NCBI GenBank assembly: GCA_035280425.1
Contig: DATEFW010000044.1
Coordinates: 62,001 to 126,000, forward strand
Reading direction: 5' to 3'
Source of the DNA: QHXW01 sp035280425
GTDB lineage: Bacteria > Acidobacteriota > Terriglobia > Bryobacterales > Bryobacteraceae
DNA: 64,000 nt
A program made the translations under genes and the position numbers. Shown here piece by piece: positions 48,974 through 57,600 of the stretch (positions are counted from its first letter, which is position 1; every line of letters starts with the position of its first letter). The notes beneath the pieces are model-generated. The model was not told the DNA's origin. It made no database searches and saw nothing but the letters and a program-made list of their open reading frames with translations.

Positions 48974-51565
48974 TCACTCGTAGCGCAGGGCTGTCATCGG
49001 GTCGACGCGCAAGGCTCGCAGCGCCGGTCCGAGGGTCGCGGCGAACGCGACTCCCGCCAAAACCGCCACGACCGCACCGAATGTTGCAGGATCAGTGGTG
49101 CTCAGGTCCGGCACAAGAAACAGCGCCAGCGGTCTGGTTGCGAACACTGCCAGGGCCAAGCCAATTCCTACACCCAGAGCGACCAGCAGCAGGCTCTCGC
49201 GCAGAACCATGCGCACAATGTCGGCTTGACCGGCGCCGAGCGCGATGCGCAATCCGATTTCCCGAATTCTCCGGCTGACTGCATAGGCCAGCACGCCATA
49301 GAGCCCGATGGAGGCTAGTGCCAATCCCAGTATCCCCATACTGCCCAACAGCGCCGCCCCAACGCGGCTCGGCAGGAACGCGAACGCGAGTGAGTTGCCC
49401 ATGGTTTTGACTTCCACGGCGGCGGATGGATCCAGCCGTCCGAGCGCCGCGCTGACGGACTTCAGCACACTTCGCGGTTGCGCGGCCCGGACCAGGAAGT
49501 GCAGATTCACGATGCTGTCGCCGGTCTGGAAGTAAGGCGAATAAAGCGCCAGCGAGTTTTCTTCACCCAGTGTGAAGTACTTGCTGTCTTTCGATAGACC
49601 GACAACGGTTACAGGTTGCGGAAAAGTCGTCCGGATCGTGTGACCTACGGGGTTTCGATCGCCAAACAGCCGGCGTGCCATGGTTTCGTTGATGATTGCG
49701 ACAGCGGGCGCGCCATCGCGGTCCGACGCCAGGAACTCGCGGCCGTCTAAAATCGGAATTCCCATGGTGCGGAAATAATCCGGCGCCACTCGATTGTAGT
49801 TGAATTCCGCGTGAACCGGACGGTCGTTCAGGTCCGTCAGAACGCTGGTGCCGATCGTCACGTGATCGTTCAGCGGAACGGCTCGCGCAATGCTTGCAGC
49901 CTCGATACCCGGCACGGCGCGCAGCTCACGCAGGGCATTGACCACCAGCCGACGAATCTTATCGGGGTTCGAGTAATGGTCGGGGACCAGCCGCATATAG
50001 GCCCAGGCGGTATGCCGGACATCGAAACCGGGGCTCATGGTCATGGCCTTGGTCATGTTGCGGACGAACAGAAAACCGGTCGCGAGGAGCACCACCGTGA
50101 TCGCGATCTGGCCGACGACGAGCGCGTTGCGCAGAACCCAGCGGCTTCCGATCTGGCGCTCTTCGAGCTTCAGCGCCGCATTCAGAACGCCGCGTGTGGC
50201 TTTGAGAGCAGGCATCAGGCCCGCGGCGAGGGCACTGCCGGTCGCAATCAGCGTCGAGTAGAGAAGCAGCCGCCAATCCGGCTGGATCAGAAGCTGCATG
50301 GGGATCGGCAGCGGGAGCTCGACGCGATTCATTACTCCGGTGAGCCAAAAATTAATTAGAAGGCCCGTAGCCGTTCCAGCGAGCGCCAGAAGCAGGCTCT
50401 CCGCCAGAAGCTGGCGAACTATTCTGGTGCGCGCCGCGCCGATGGCGAGCCGCACAGCCAGTTCCTGCCGCCGCGACGAAGCGCGCGCCAGCAGCAGGCT
50501 GGATACGTTGGCGCAGGCGATCAGCAGCACCAGCCCGACCACGATCATGAGCATCCCGAAAAATGCCGTGAACGGAGCAATTTCGAGCGAACGCAAACGG
50601 TCCACGCCGGCTACCGGGGTTACTTCGACGTTGTGCGACCAGCCGTGCCGGTCGATCTGGTCGAGCTCCTTCGATGCGGAGACCAGACGCCCGCGGGCGA
50701 CTTGACGCGTCATGCCTTCAGGGAGGCGGGCGATCAGCGCGACGAGATCGTTCTCATGCGAGACCGTCACGTAAAGGTCCGGGGAAAAGCCGAAGCCGAG
50801 GACCGTGCGATGGTCACGTGGCAGAATGCCCACAACCGTGTGCGGCCGGCCATCCACTACCAGCACTCGACCGACGATCGCCGGATTCGATGCCAGACGG
50901 CTGCGCCATAAGCGATCACTGAGCACCACGACGTCTCGGTCACCCGGTTCGATCCCGCGGCCGATCGCGACCGGCACTCCGACCGTGGTGAAGAAATTAT
51001 CGGTGACGCGCATAACATTGAGACGATAGGTTTCCGTGCCCCAGCGCCAGTTGGCTTCGGATTCCACATTGCTGCCTGCGAGACTCTCGAACAGGTGTGC
51101 GTCGCGCAGGAACCGGTACTTCGAAAATTCGATATCGCTGTTGCCGCCGATCCGCATAGACGCCAGTGTTTCGGGGTTGCGGCAAGACGGCTGGCTGAAG
51201 AGGAACTCCATGGTCAGGCTGAACATGGTGGTGTTGGCGCCGGCGCCGAGCGCCAGTGAGAAAATCGCCGCCAGCGCGAAGCCCGGGTTGCGACGGAAGG
51301 CGCGGCCGGCGTAGCGCATGTCGGCCAGCAGGTCTTCCAGCCAGCGAATCTGCCAGGCAGCGCGCGAATTTTCCTGCATGCGGAGCGTGGGACCGAACTC
51401 GCGGCGGGCCTGGGCAAGCGCATCGGCACGCGGCAAGCCGGTTTTCACGAGCTCATCGGCGCGCGCTTCCAGGTGGAATTGCATCTCGTCGGCCATCTCC
51501 CGGTCGAATCCCGACTGGTGGAAGAAGTGGCGGGCTTTCCGCCAGATTTCTTTCATCCGTCCCAT
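48974..51565 (-). CDS. ADOP-type permease with N-terminal prefix domain, PadR-linked
   Basis: Fourth duplicated permease, 863 residues. Unlike the other three it begins with a ~65-residue helical prefix (MGRMKEIWRKARHFFHQSGF, MADEMQFHLEARADELVKTG, RADALAQARREFGPT), the permease-prefix domain that commonly accompanies PadR regulators in Acidobacteria. The two halves carry RRQELAVRLAIGAARTRIVR and RIREIGLRIALGAGQADIVR, and the end is ALRVDPMTALRYE. Its ATG lies three bases after the PadR stop, so the two genes form an operon and its level is probably set by that regulator. Confidence 0.94.
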   Translation of the reverse strand: MGRMKEIWRKARHFFHQSGFDREMADEMQFHLEARADELVKTGLPRADALAQARREFGPTLRMQENSRAAWQIRWLEDLLADMRYAGRAFRRNPGFALAAIFSLALGAGANTTMFSLTMEFLFSQPSCRNPETLASMRIGGNSDIEFSKYRFLRDAHLFESLAGSNVESEANWRWGTETYRLNVMRVTDNFFTTVGVPVAIGRGIEPGDRDVVVLSDRLWRSRLASNPAIVGRVLVVDGRPHTVVGILPRDHRTVLGFGFSPDLYVTVSHENDLVALIARLPEGMTRQVARGRLVSASKELDQIDRHGWSHNVEVTPVAGVDRLRSLEIAPFTAFFGMLMIVVGLVLLIACANVSSLLLARASSRRQELAVRLAIGAARTRIVRQLLAESLLLALAGTATGLLINFWLTGVMNRVELPLPIPMQLLIQPDWRLLLYSTLIATGSALAAGLMPALKATRGVLNAALKLEERQIGSRWVLRNALVVGQIAITVVLLATGFLFVRNMTKAMTMSPGFDVRHTAWAYMRLVPDHYSNPDKIRRLVVNALRELRAVPGIEAASIARAVPLNDHVTIGTSVLTDLNDRPVHAEFNYNRVAPDYFRTMGIPILDGREFLASDRDGAPAVAIINETMARRLFGDRNPVGHTIRTTFPQPVTVVGLSKDSKYFTLGEENSLALYSPYFQTGDSIVNLHFLVRAAQPRSVLKSVSAALGRLDPSAAVEVKTMGNSLAFAFLPSRVGAALLGSMGILGLALASIGLYGVLAYAVSRRIREIGLRIALGAGQADIVRMVLRESLLLVALGVGIGLALAVFATRPLALFLVPDLSTTDPATFGAVVAVLAGVAFAATLGPALRALRVDPMTALRYE

Positions 51566-51568
51566 GGA

Positions 51569-51916
51569 TTACGCCCGCTGCATGACCAACTGGATGGCAT
51601 CGACGAGCCGCTCGAATTGTTTGGATTCGCGCTCGAGCTGCCGGCGGCCGTCCTTCGTGAGGCGGTAAAAGCGCGCTTTCCGGTTGTTCTCGGAAATTCC
51701 CCACTCGGCCGCGAGCCAGCCTTTGACCAGCATGCGGTTGAGCGCCGGATAAAGCGAGCCGTCCTCAATTTCGAGCGTTTCCGCGGAGAACTCTTTGATG
51801 CGGCGGGCGATGGCGTAACCATGCAGAGGCCCACGGGAAAGTGTCCGCAGGATCAGCATGTAAAGCGTGCCCGGCAGGAGCTCCGGCGCGACCGAGGGTT
51901 CGCTATGCTGTCCCAT
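51569..51916 (-). CDS. PadR-family transcriptional regulator
   Basis: A ~115-residue winged-helix repressor starting at ATG 51916 (MGQHSEPSVAPELLPGTLYM); the longer frame to 51955 would run through the palindrome that likely is its operator. PadR signatures are present: LILRTLSRGPLHGYAIARRI, EDGSLYPALNRMLVKGWLAA and WGISENNRKARFYRLTKDGR. PadR proteins respond to small ligands or stress. It is directly upstream of, and nearly touching, the permease gene. Confidence 0.93.
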   Translation of the reverse strand: MGQHSEPSVAPELLPGTLYMLILRTLSRGPLHGYAIARRIKEFSAETLEIEDGSLYPALNRMLVKGWLAAEWGISENNRKARFYRLTKDGRRQLERESKQFERLVDAIQLVMQRA

Positions 51917-51921
51917 GTCCT

Positions 51922-51935
51922 GACTATATATAGTC
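51922..51935. promoter_or_regulatory. Perfect 14-bp palindrome before padR
   Basis: GACTATATATAGTC is fully self-complementary and ends five bases before the PadR start codon, overlapping the region of its ribosome site (AGGA). It also contains TATATA, usable as a -10 element. The position fits autoregulation of the PadR-permease operon. Confidence 0.6.
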
Positions 51936-51994
51936 TGGAATAGGGAAGCTGTCAAGGGCCGCTTTCGATACGATGGTTTTTTCGGAACATTTCT

Positions 51995-53107
51995 ATGGTG
52001 AAAACGGTTCTGTTCTCGGCGTTTTTAGCGGTTGGACTTCAGGCGGCGATGCTGCCGGTGGTGCCCGGCGATTCCGAGCACGGGGCGAGGCTGTTTGAAA
52101 GCGAGCGCTGCATCCAATGCCACGCGATCGACGGCAAGGGCGGCCGGATGGGGCCGGATCTGGGAAAACGCATCGACCGCAGCTTTACGCCGGCGCTACT
52201 GGCCAGCACGATGTGGAATCACGCGCCCGTGATGTGGGCGGCGATCGAGGGGGCGAAAATCGAGAAGCCCCGGTTAAGTCCCGAGGCCGCGGCCGACCTG
52301 TTCGCGTTCTTCTACTCCACACGGTTTTTCGACAAGCCCGGCGATGCCGCGCGAGGCAAACAGGTGTTCGGCGAAAAACATTGCGGCGACTGCCACGGGA
52401 TTGCCGAGTCCAGGGCGGAAAACGCTCCGCCGGTCGCGCGATGGGAATCGCTGGGGCAACCCATCATCCTGGTGGAGCAGATGTGGAATCACAGCGGGCG
52501 AATGCGCGAGGCATTTGCGCGAAGAAATATTTCGTGGCAGGAATTGACCACGCAGGAACTGAACGACATGCTGGTGTACCTGCGCACGCTGCCGGAGACA
52601 CAGAGCCTGGCTTCGCGTTTCTCATACACATCCGGCACGGGCGGCGAGGCGCTTTTTCAATCCAAGGGCTGCATCAAGTGCCATACGGGAAAATTGGCGC
52701 TCGAAGAGCGGCTGCACGATCTCACTTTGACGGATATTGCGGTCGATATGTGGAATCACGCGCCGCGGATGATCCAGCCGCCGCCGGCGCTCAGCCAGGA
52801 TGAGATGCGGCAGTTGCTGAGTTATTTGTGGATGCGGCAATTCGTTTATCCCGCGGCGAGCGAGAAACGCGGCAGGCAGATCTTTCTCGCCAAGCATTGC
52901 GGCGATTGCCACATTCGGGGAGCGCACGGGGCGCCGCCTTTGCCGGGGCAGGGAAGAAAGTTTTCGGAGGTGACGATCATCTCGGCGCTATGGCGTCACG
53001 GCCCGCAAATGCTCTCGCGCATGCAGCAGGCGCACATTCCGTGGCCGCGGTTCAATAATCCGGAGCAACTGGACGACTTGCTGGCGTATTTGAATTCGGT
53101 GCAATAG
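51995..53107 (+). CDS. Tetrahaem c-type cytochrome made of four similar modules
   Basis: A 370-residue exported protein (leader MVKTVLFSAFLAVGLQAA). Four CxxCH motifs are at C39 (CIQCH), C130 (CGDCH), C226 (CIKCH) and C302 (CGDCH), spaced 76-96 residues. Each is followed by a similar phrase: MWNHAPVMW (73-81), MWNHSGRMR (163-171), MWNHAPRMI (252-260) and LWRHGPQML (332-340). The Met within these phrases is a good candidate for the second axial haem ligand. So this is a fourfold internal duplication of a class I cytochrome domain, probably a periplasmic electron carrier. No gene nearby names its partner. Confidence 0.9.
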   Translation: MVKTVLFSAFLAVGLQAAMLPVVPGDSEHGARLFESERCIQCHAIDGKGGRMGPDLGKRIDRSFTPALLASTMWNHAPVMWAAIEGAKIEKPRLSPEAAADLFAFFYSTRFFDKPGDAARGKQVFGEKHCGDCHGIAESRAENAPPVARWESLGQPIILVEQMWNHSGRMREAFARRNISWQELTTQELNDMLVYLRTLPETQSLASRFSYTSGTGGEALFQSKGCIKCHTGKLALEERLHDLTLTDIAVDMWNHAPRMIQPPPALSQDEMRQLLSYLWMRQFVYPAASEKRGRQIFLAKHCGDCHIRGAHGAPPLPGQGRKFSEVTIISALWRHGPQMLSRMQQAHIPWPRFNNPEQLDDLLAYLNSVQ

Positions 53108-53112
53108 CGCGT

Positions 53113-54411
53113 TTATTGCCCGCCAGCGGCCGCTGGCTGCTCGCCGTTTTCAATTTTGCCTTGGATGTTGTTGCTCTCGAGGCGCACCGAGCCGGCGCCC
53201 TTCACCTTGTAGATCGCATAGCGCTGGGTGGCGTTGGCGGAGCGGGTGTCGGAAATTTGATTTCCGGCAATCACGATGTCGCCGGCCTGCGGCTCGATGT
53301 AAAAACCGTAGCCGGCGTGAGCGTTGCCGTTATCCATCACTTTGTTATTGCGGAACGTGTTGCGGTGGCCGCTGTTCAGGTAAGTCTCTTTGCGGAAATA
53401 GACGCCGCTCGTGCCGTTGCGGGCGATGGTGTTATTGAGGAATTCGTTGTCGGTATCTTTGTGGCCGATGGAGATGCCGTAGTGGCCGTTATCCTCGATG
53501 ACGTTGTCGCGGAACACGCCATGGCGGACGCGCCAGCAGAGGAACAGGCCGATGTCGCCGTTGTTGTGCATGCGGCAGTTGGCTACCAGGGCACGAGCGC
53601 TGCCGGTTCCGGGATGGATGCCGAAACCGGTCTGCCCGTAAGACTCGCTGTTCAACACGTGCACGTTGTCGGAGATCTGAAACGAGATGCCGTCGCCGTT
53701 ATAATTGCGGGCCACGCAGTTTTTCACGGTGATGTTGCGGACGTCGTACATATAGATGGCCCCGCCGCGGCAGCCGTCGAGATAAGCGTTCTGGGCCTTG
53801 TTGCCGTCGACCGTCAGACCGTCGAAGGTGACGTTCTCCGCGTTCATGGCGCAGAGAATCGGATAGACGTTGCGGACGCGGGCGTGCTTCTGGTCGAAAT
53901 TGTAATCGCGAACCGTCATGGGATTGATGTGCAGGATGCGGCCGTTGACGGATTCGACCGAAGAGATGCTGACGTCCCAGCCGGAATTCAAGGTGTCATC
54001 GAGCACCGTCACTCCCATGCCGGGATGAAATTTTTCGGGCTCGGCGACGGCGAGATAGCTTTCGCCATAATCGCCGTCTTCGGTGAGCGCGCTTTCGACG
54101 CCGGCGCTTTTGAGCAGGATAGTCTTGCCGGGCGTGCCGCGCACGGTGACGCCGGAGCCCACGAGCAGGCTGTTGTTCATCTGGTAGGCGCCGGGGCCGA
54201 TGACCAGGGTGTCGCCGGGGCGGAGCATGTCGGCAGCTTTCTGGAGCGCCGCGGAATCGGAGCCGACCACATCCGCCGGAGCAGATTGGGCGACGGTGAT
54301 GGTGCGGGCGATCAGATTAGAACCGGCGGATGCGCGGAAGGTGCAGGATAAATTTGCGGCGACGCAGGCGGCCAAAGCGGCGGCGGCGTAGACGGGAATG
54401 GAGACACGCAT
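53113..54411 (-). CDS. Exported right-handed parallel beta-helix protein
   Basis: A 432-residue protein with a leader (MRVSIPVYAAAALAACVAAN). Residues ~60-110 resemble the start of pectate-lyase-superfamily proteins (LQKAADMLRPGDTLVIGPGA). The body carries right-handed beta-helix rungs: AENVTFDGLTVDGNKAQNAY, VRNITVKNCVARNYNGDGIS, RHGVFRDNVIEDNGHYGISI and DNEFLNNTIARNGTSGVYFR. Such proteins bind or cleave polysaccharides; catalytic residues cannot be assigned. It converges with the tetrahaem cytochrome gene, six bases away. Confidence 0.85.
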   Translation of the reverse strand: MRVSIPVYAAAALAACVAANLSCTFRASAGSNLIARTITVAQSAPADVVGSDSAALQKAADMLRPGDTLVIGPGAYQMNNSLLVGSGVTVRGTPGKTILLKSAGVESALTEDGDYGESYLAVAEPEKFHPGMGVTVLDDTLNSGWDVSISSVESVNGRILHINPMTVRDYNFDQKHARVRNVYPILCAMNAENVTFDGLTVDGNKAQNAYLDGCRGGAIYMYDVRNITVKNCVARNYNGDGISFQISDNVHVLNSESYGQTGFGIHPGTGSARALVANCRMHNNGDIGLFLCWRVRHGVFRDNVIEDNGHYGISIGHKDTDNEFLNNTIARNGTSGVYFRKETYLNSGHRNTFRNNKVMDNGNAHAGYGFYIEPQAGDIVIAGNQISDTRSANATQRYAIYKVKGAGSVRLESNNIQGKIENGEQPAAAGGQ

Positions 54412-54482
54412 GACGTTAGACTCCTTGTTCAGGTATTATCGCGCGGAATGAATCGAAGCAAACCGGCGGCGCTGGGCGGCAG

Positions 54483-54620
54483 TTAACGCTTGGCGGCCGG
54501 AGGCTTGGTTTCGGTTTTGCCGGCGGCTGCCTGCTGCAATGCACGCGTGCGCAGACGGCGCGCAATTTTTTGCTTTCGGAGTCTGCCGAATCGAGCCTTG
54601 TCACCATTTCTATTGGACAT
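54483..54620 (-). CDS. Small basic conserved-type protein, 45 residues
   Basis: Starts at ATG 54620 and encodes MSNRNGDKARFGRLRKQKIA followed by RRLRTRALQQAAAG and a KTETKPPAAKR tail. About a third of the residues are Arg or Lys, so it should bind nucleic acid or ribosomes. I recall short NRNGDKARFGR-type proteins as widespread small genes, without known function. No clear ribosome site is visible; CATAAT at about 12 bases upstream could be a -10, giving a nearly leaderless message. Confidence 0.55.
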   Translation of the reverse strand: MSNRNGDKARFGRLRKQKIARRLRTRALQQAAAGKTETKPPAAKR

Positions 54621-54680
54621 GTCTAGATATTATGGACTGAAAACGGCGTGATGCGCTGTAGACCCGCGTGAAACGATCGC

Positions 54681-54937
54681 TCAGCGGCGGCCGACTGAAA
54701 CGCCCCGTAGTAATCCTGCGACGCTAAGATCTTCATCGATCAGCGGCCAATGTATGCCCTCACCGTCTCCGAGGAGCTCCCATTTTGCGCGATCTTCGGG
54801 GGAAGCGTGTCGTAAGCGCGGATACCAAGCCAGGGGAACGGAGATGGTGCGGCCGTCGGTAAGAAGGACGACGAGTTCATCGGCTGAACTTGAACTTCGC
54901 GGGCTCGAGGATTCGCATCAACGACCGAAGAACTCAT
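54681..54937 (-). pseudogene. Frameshifted DUF2442 gene
   Basis: The frame from ATG 54937 reads MSSSVVDANPRAREVQV, the usual DUF2442 start. Then the rest continues in another frame: ADELVVLLTDGRTISVPLAW, YPRLRHASPEDRAKWELLGD, GEGIHWPLIDEDLSVAGLLR. Adding one base near 54890 joins them into a full ~85-residue DUF2442 protein. So one base has been lost (or there is a sequencing error). DUF2442 usually pairs with DUF4160 in a toxin-antitoxin-like unit; no DUF4160 gene is beside it. Confidence 0.75.
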
Positions 54938-54969
54938 ACCACGCCCCAATTCCTGATTTGATGCCGCCT

Positions 54970-57282
54970 TTACGGCAGCGCGAAGACGAACAGGGTCGAG
55001 TCGCCGGCGATGGCGACGTACTGGCGGCCATCGACTGCGTAAGAAATCGGAGAGCTGCGGATCTCGGCTCCGGTTTGGTAATGCCAGAGCTTGGTTCCGG
55101 TGCGGGCATCGAGCGCGACCAGGCTGCCTTCGGGATCGGAGGCAAAGACCAGGCCGCCGGCAGTCGCGAGCACGCCCGCGGCAGGCGAACCGAGATGCAT
55201 GGGAAAGCTCCAGCGAATGTCGCCGGTCAGAGGGCTGATGGCGCGGACAAATCCGGGAGCACCGGTCTTGTGATCTTCCTTGGCATCGCCGCCGGTGAAG
55301 GGGTCGCCCGGCTTGGGGGTGATGGTTTCGTTGATGTAGGTGGCGCAGCCTTCGCGGACGGGAACGAAAAAGAGTCCGGTCATCGGATCGAGCGACGGCG
55401 CGGCCCAGTTAGTGCCACCCGAAGCATCGGGGCAGACATAGGCGCCTTTTGGAGTCGGGTCGGTGTTGGGAAGAACGATCGGGCGGCCTTTGGCATCGAG
55501 GCCTTTGGCCCAGGTCTGGCGCGCGAACGGTTTGCCGAGCAGAAATTCGCCGGTCTCACGGTCGAGCACGTAGTAGAACGCGTTGCGATTCGCCTGGATG
55601 AGCAGCTTGCGCGGGCGTCCGCCGAACTGGGCGTCCATCAGGACCGGGGTTTCGGTGGCATCCCAATCGTGCACATCGTGCGGCGTGAATTGAAAATACC
55701 ACTTCAGCTTTCCGGTGGCGGGATCGAGCGCCAGCACGCTGCAGGCGTAGAGATTGTCGCCCAGGCGCGGCGGGCCATCGTAATCGGCGCCGGGGTTGCC
55801 GGTGGCCCAGAACAGCGTGTCGGTTTCGGGGTCGTATGTGCCGGTCATCCAGGTGGGAGCGCCGCCGACGTCCGCAGAGCTGTCGGGCGACCACGAAGAC
55901 CGCGCCGGATCGCCTTTTTGCGCGATGGAATAAGTGCGCCAGAGGCGCTTGCCGGTGGCGGCGTCATACGCATCCACGAAGCCCGTGAGGGCGCATTCGC
56001 CTGAAGTGATGCCGACGATGATTTTACCGTCGAGAGCCAGAGGCGCGAGCGTGATGGAGTAACCGCGCTCGTAGTCGGCGACAGTCGTATCCCAGATCAG
56101 GCTGCCGGTTTTGGCGTCCAGCGCGATGAGGTGCGCGTCGAGCGTGGCCATATAGAGGCGGTCACCCAAGATCGCAAAGCCGCGATTGGTCATCACGGTG
56201 CATTGCGCGTGGACGGTCGGGAGGCGGCGGGAGTAGCGCCAGATGGGCCGTCCGGTGCGTGCGTCGAGCGCCGCGGCATTATTCTGCGCGCCGGTAACGA
56301 ACATGATGCCGTCGACGACAATCGGTGTGTTCTCGACGTTCGTACCGGCGAACTGGAAAGACCACTGGCTTTTGAGCGATGCCACGTTGCCCGCCGTGAT
56401 CGTTCGCAAGCGGCTGTAATGCGTGCCCTGATAATCGCCCCAGTAGGTCAGCCAGTTCTGCGGCTCCTCGCGCGCATTGCGAATGCGATGAAACGAGACA
56501 TTCAGATCTGGACTGGGCGTCCAGGCGCCGGGGCCAATTTCGGAAGGATCGGTTTTTTTCAGGAAGGCGATCAGATTGTTCAGATCGCCGGGACTGAGCT
56601 GCTGCGCGGGCATGAGCGATTTGTGCGTACGGGCAAATTCTTTCAGCGCGGCTTTCGAGAACATGTGCAGTTTTTCCTGCTCATCCATCATTTGCAGTGA
56701 AAACGTGTCTTCGTTTTTTACGACGCCGCGAATCAGGGTGCCATCGGCGGTGCGGACTTCGGCGGTGTCATAGCCTTCGCGCAGGCTGTCATCCGGCTTG
56801 GTGATCGCTTCTTTCAGCTCGCCGACGTGTTTTTCTTCAGCGATGCGGCTCAGATCCGGGCCGAGCCTGCCGCCGCGACCGCCGAACATATGGCAGTGGC
56901 TGCAACCGGCGGCGCCGAAGAATAAAGCGCGTCCGGCGCGAGCATCGCCGGTGATCTGCTCCTCGGGACCGGTCGAACGCAGCGAACGCAGCCAAGCCAC
57001 AATCGCGCGGCCCTGATCCTCCGGCATGGCGAAAGCCGGCATCTGCGTGCCGGGGATGCCGCCGAGGATGTTGTGCAGGATTTCGCTATCAGTCGAGCCC
57101 CATTTCCAGCGGCCGGTGGTGAGATCGGGGCCGCGGCCGCCCTTGGCTTCCGCGCCGTGGCAAGCGCCGCAGGTTTTTTGAAATAATTCATGGCCCGCAG
57201 CGACGCGGCTGGCATTCGGCGCCTGGGGCGCGAAAGCCATCGAAATTGCCGGAATCAAAAAGACGAGAACCGAAGTTTTCAT
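54970..57282 (-). CDS. Exported dicytochrome-PQQ-type alcohol dehydrogenase
   Basis: A ~770-residue periplasmic enzyme from ATG 57282 (MKTSVLVFLIPAISMAFAPQ). Two N-terminal class I cytochrome domains (CGACH at C38, CSHCH at C127) precede a large eight-bladed PQQ propeller with tryptophan-docking repeats (DARTGRPIWRYSRRL, DAKTGSLIWDTTVADY, DAATGKRLWRTYSIAQ, DPATGKLKWYFQFTPH). VHDWDATETPVL holds the Asp expected as catalytic base. Haem domains usually follow the propeller in quinohaemoproteins; here they come first. It likely oxidises an alcohol or sugar and passes electrons to the haems. Confidence 0.9.
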   Translation of the reverse strand: MKTSVLVFLIPAISMAFAPQAPNASRVAAGHELFQKTCGACHGAEAKGGRGPDLTTGRWKWGSTDSEILHNILGGIPGTQMPAFAMPEDQGRAIVAWLRSLRSTGPEEQITGDARAGRALFFGAAGCSHCHMFGGRGGRLGPDLSRIAEEKHVGELKEAITKPDDSLREGYDTAEVRTADGTLIRGVVKNEDTFSLQMMDEQEKLHMFSKAALKEFARTHKSLMPAQQLSPGDLNNLIAFLKKTDPSEIGPGAWTPSPDLNVSFHRIRNAREEPQNWLTYWGDYQGTHYSRLRTITAGNVASLKSQWSFQFAGTNVENTPIVVDGIMFVTGAQNNAAALDARTGRPIWRYSRRLPTVHAQCTVMTNRGFAILGDRLYMATLDAHLIALDAKTGSLIWDTTVADYERGYSITLAPLALDGKIIVGITSGECALTGFVDAYDAATGKRLWRTYSIAQKGDPARSSWSPDSSADVGGAPTWMTGTYDPETDTLFWATGNPGADYDGPPRLGDNLYACSVLALDPATGKLKWYFQFTPHDVHDWDATETPVLMDAQFGGRPRKLLIQANRNAFYYVLDRETGEFLLGKPFARQTWAKGLDAKGRPIVLPNTDPTPKGAYVCPDASGGTNWAAPSLDPMTGLFFVPVREGCATYINETITPKPGDPFTGGDAKEDHKTGAPGFVRAISPLTGDIRWSFPMHLGSPAAGVLATAGGLVFASDPEGSLVALDARTGTKLWHYQTGAEIRSSPISYAVDGRQYVAIAGDSTLFVFALP

Positions 57283-57330
57283 GCAGGTAATCATGATACG
57301 CGAAATCGATCCCCCGCCGCCGTTTTCGGT

Positions 57331-57336
57331 TATAAT
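57331..57336 (+). promoter_or_regulatory. TATAAT -10 element
   Basis: A perfect TATAAT lies 18 bases before ATG 57355. No good -35 hexamer was found at 16-18 bases upstream. The spacing implies a leader of about 10 bases for the 81-residue gene and its PilZ neighbour. Confidence 0.45.
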
Positions 57337-57354
57337 TGCCAGCGACATTCCATC

Positions 57355-57600
57355 ATGCCTGTTTCCGCAGCAAATGACCCGCAGCAAGCTATCGGACGCT
57401 CGCCGGACCGCCTCACACTCGAGGAGCGGCTGGCTCTAGCCGGAAAATTTATTGCGCTCGAAATTTATACGCCTGAGTCTCTGCCGATCCGGCGCATCGA
57501 AGCGATTGGCGACTCGGTCGAAGAGTGCATCGGGCAACTGGCAGCCCGCGGGCACGATCCGACGCAGTTCGAGTTTTCGCGCCTGGCTCCGCCGTACTGA
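57355..57600 (+). CDS. Hypothetical 81-residue protein upstream of PilZ gene
   Basis: Starts at ATG 57355 (MPVSAANDPQQAIGRSPDRL). The longer upstream frame overlaps the divergent PQQ gene and lacks a ribosome site. The small protein has a helix (TLEERLALAGKFIALEIYTP), a strand (RRIEAIGDSVEECIGQLAA) and ends FEFSRLAPPY. No family was recognised. Its stop overlaps the PilZ start (TGATG), so the two are translated together and may work together. Confidence 0.65.
   Translation: MPVSAANDPQQAIGRSPDRLTLEERLALAGKFIALEIYTPESLPIRRIEAIGDSVEECIGQLAARGHDPTQFEFSRLAPPY

Noticed and set aside
53116..54351. 411-codon plus-strand frame opposite the beta-helix gene
   Set aside because: Val/Ala/Asp-rich antisense frame; the beta-helix rungs and signal peptide are on the minus strand.
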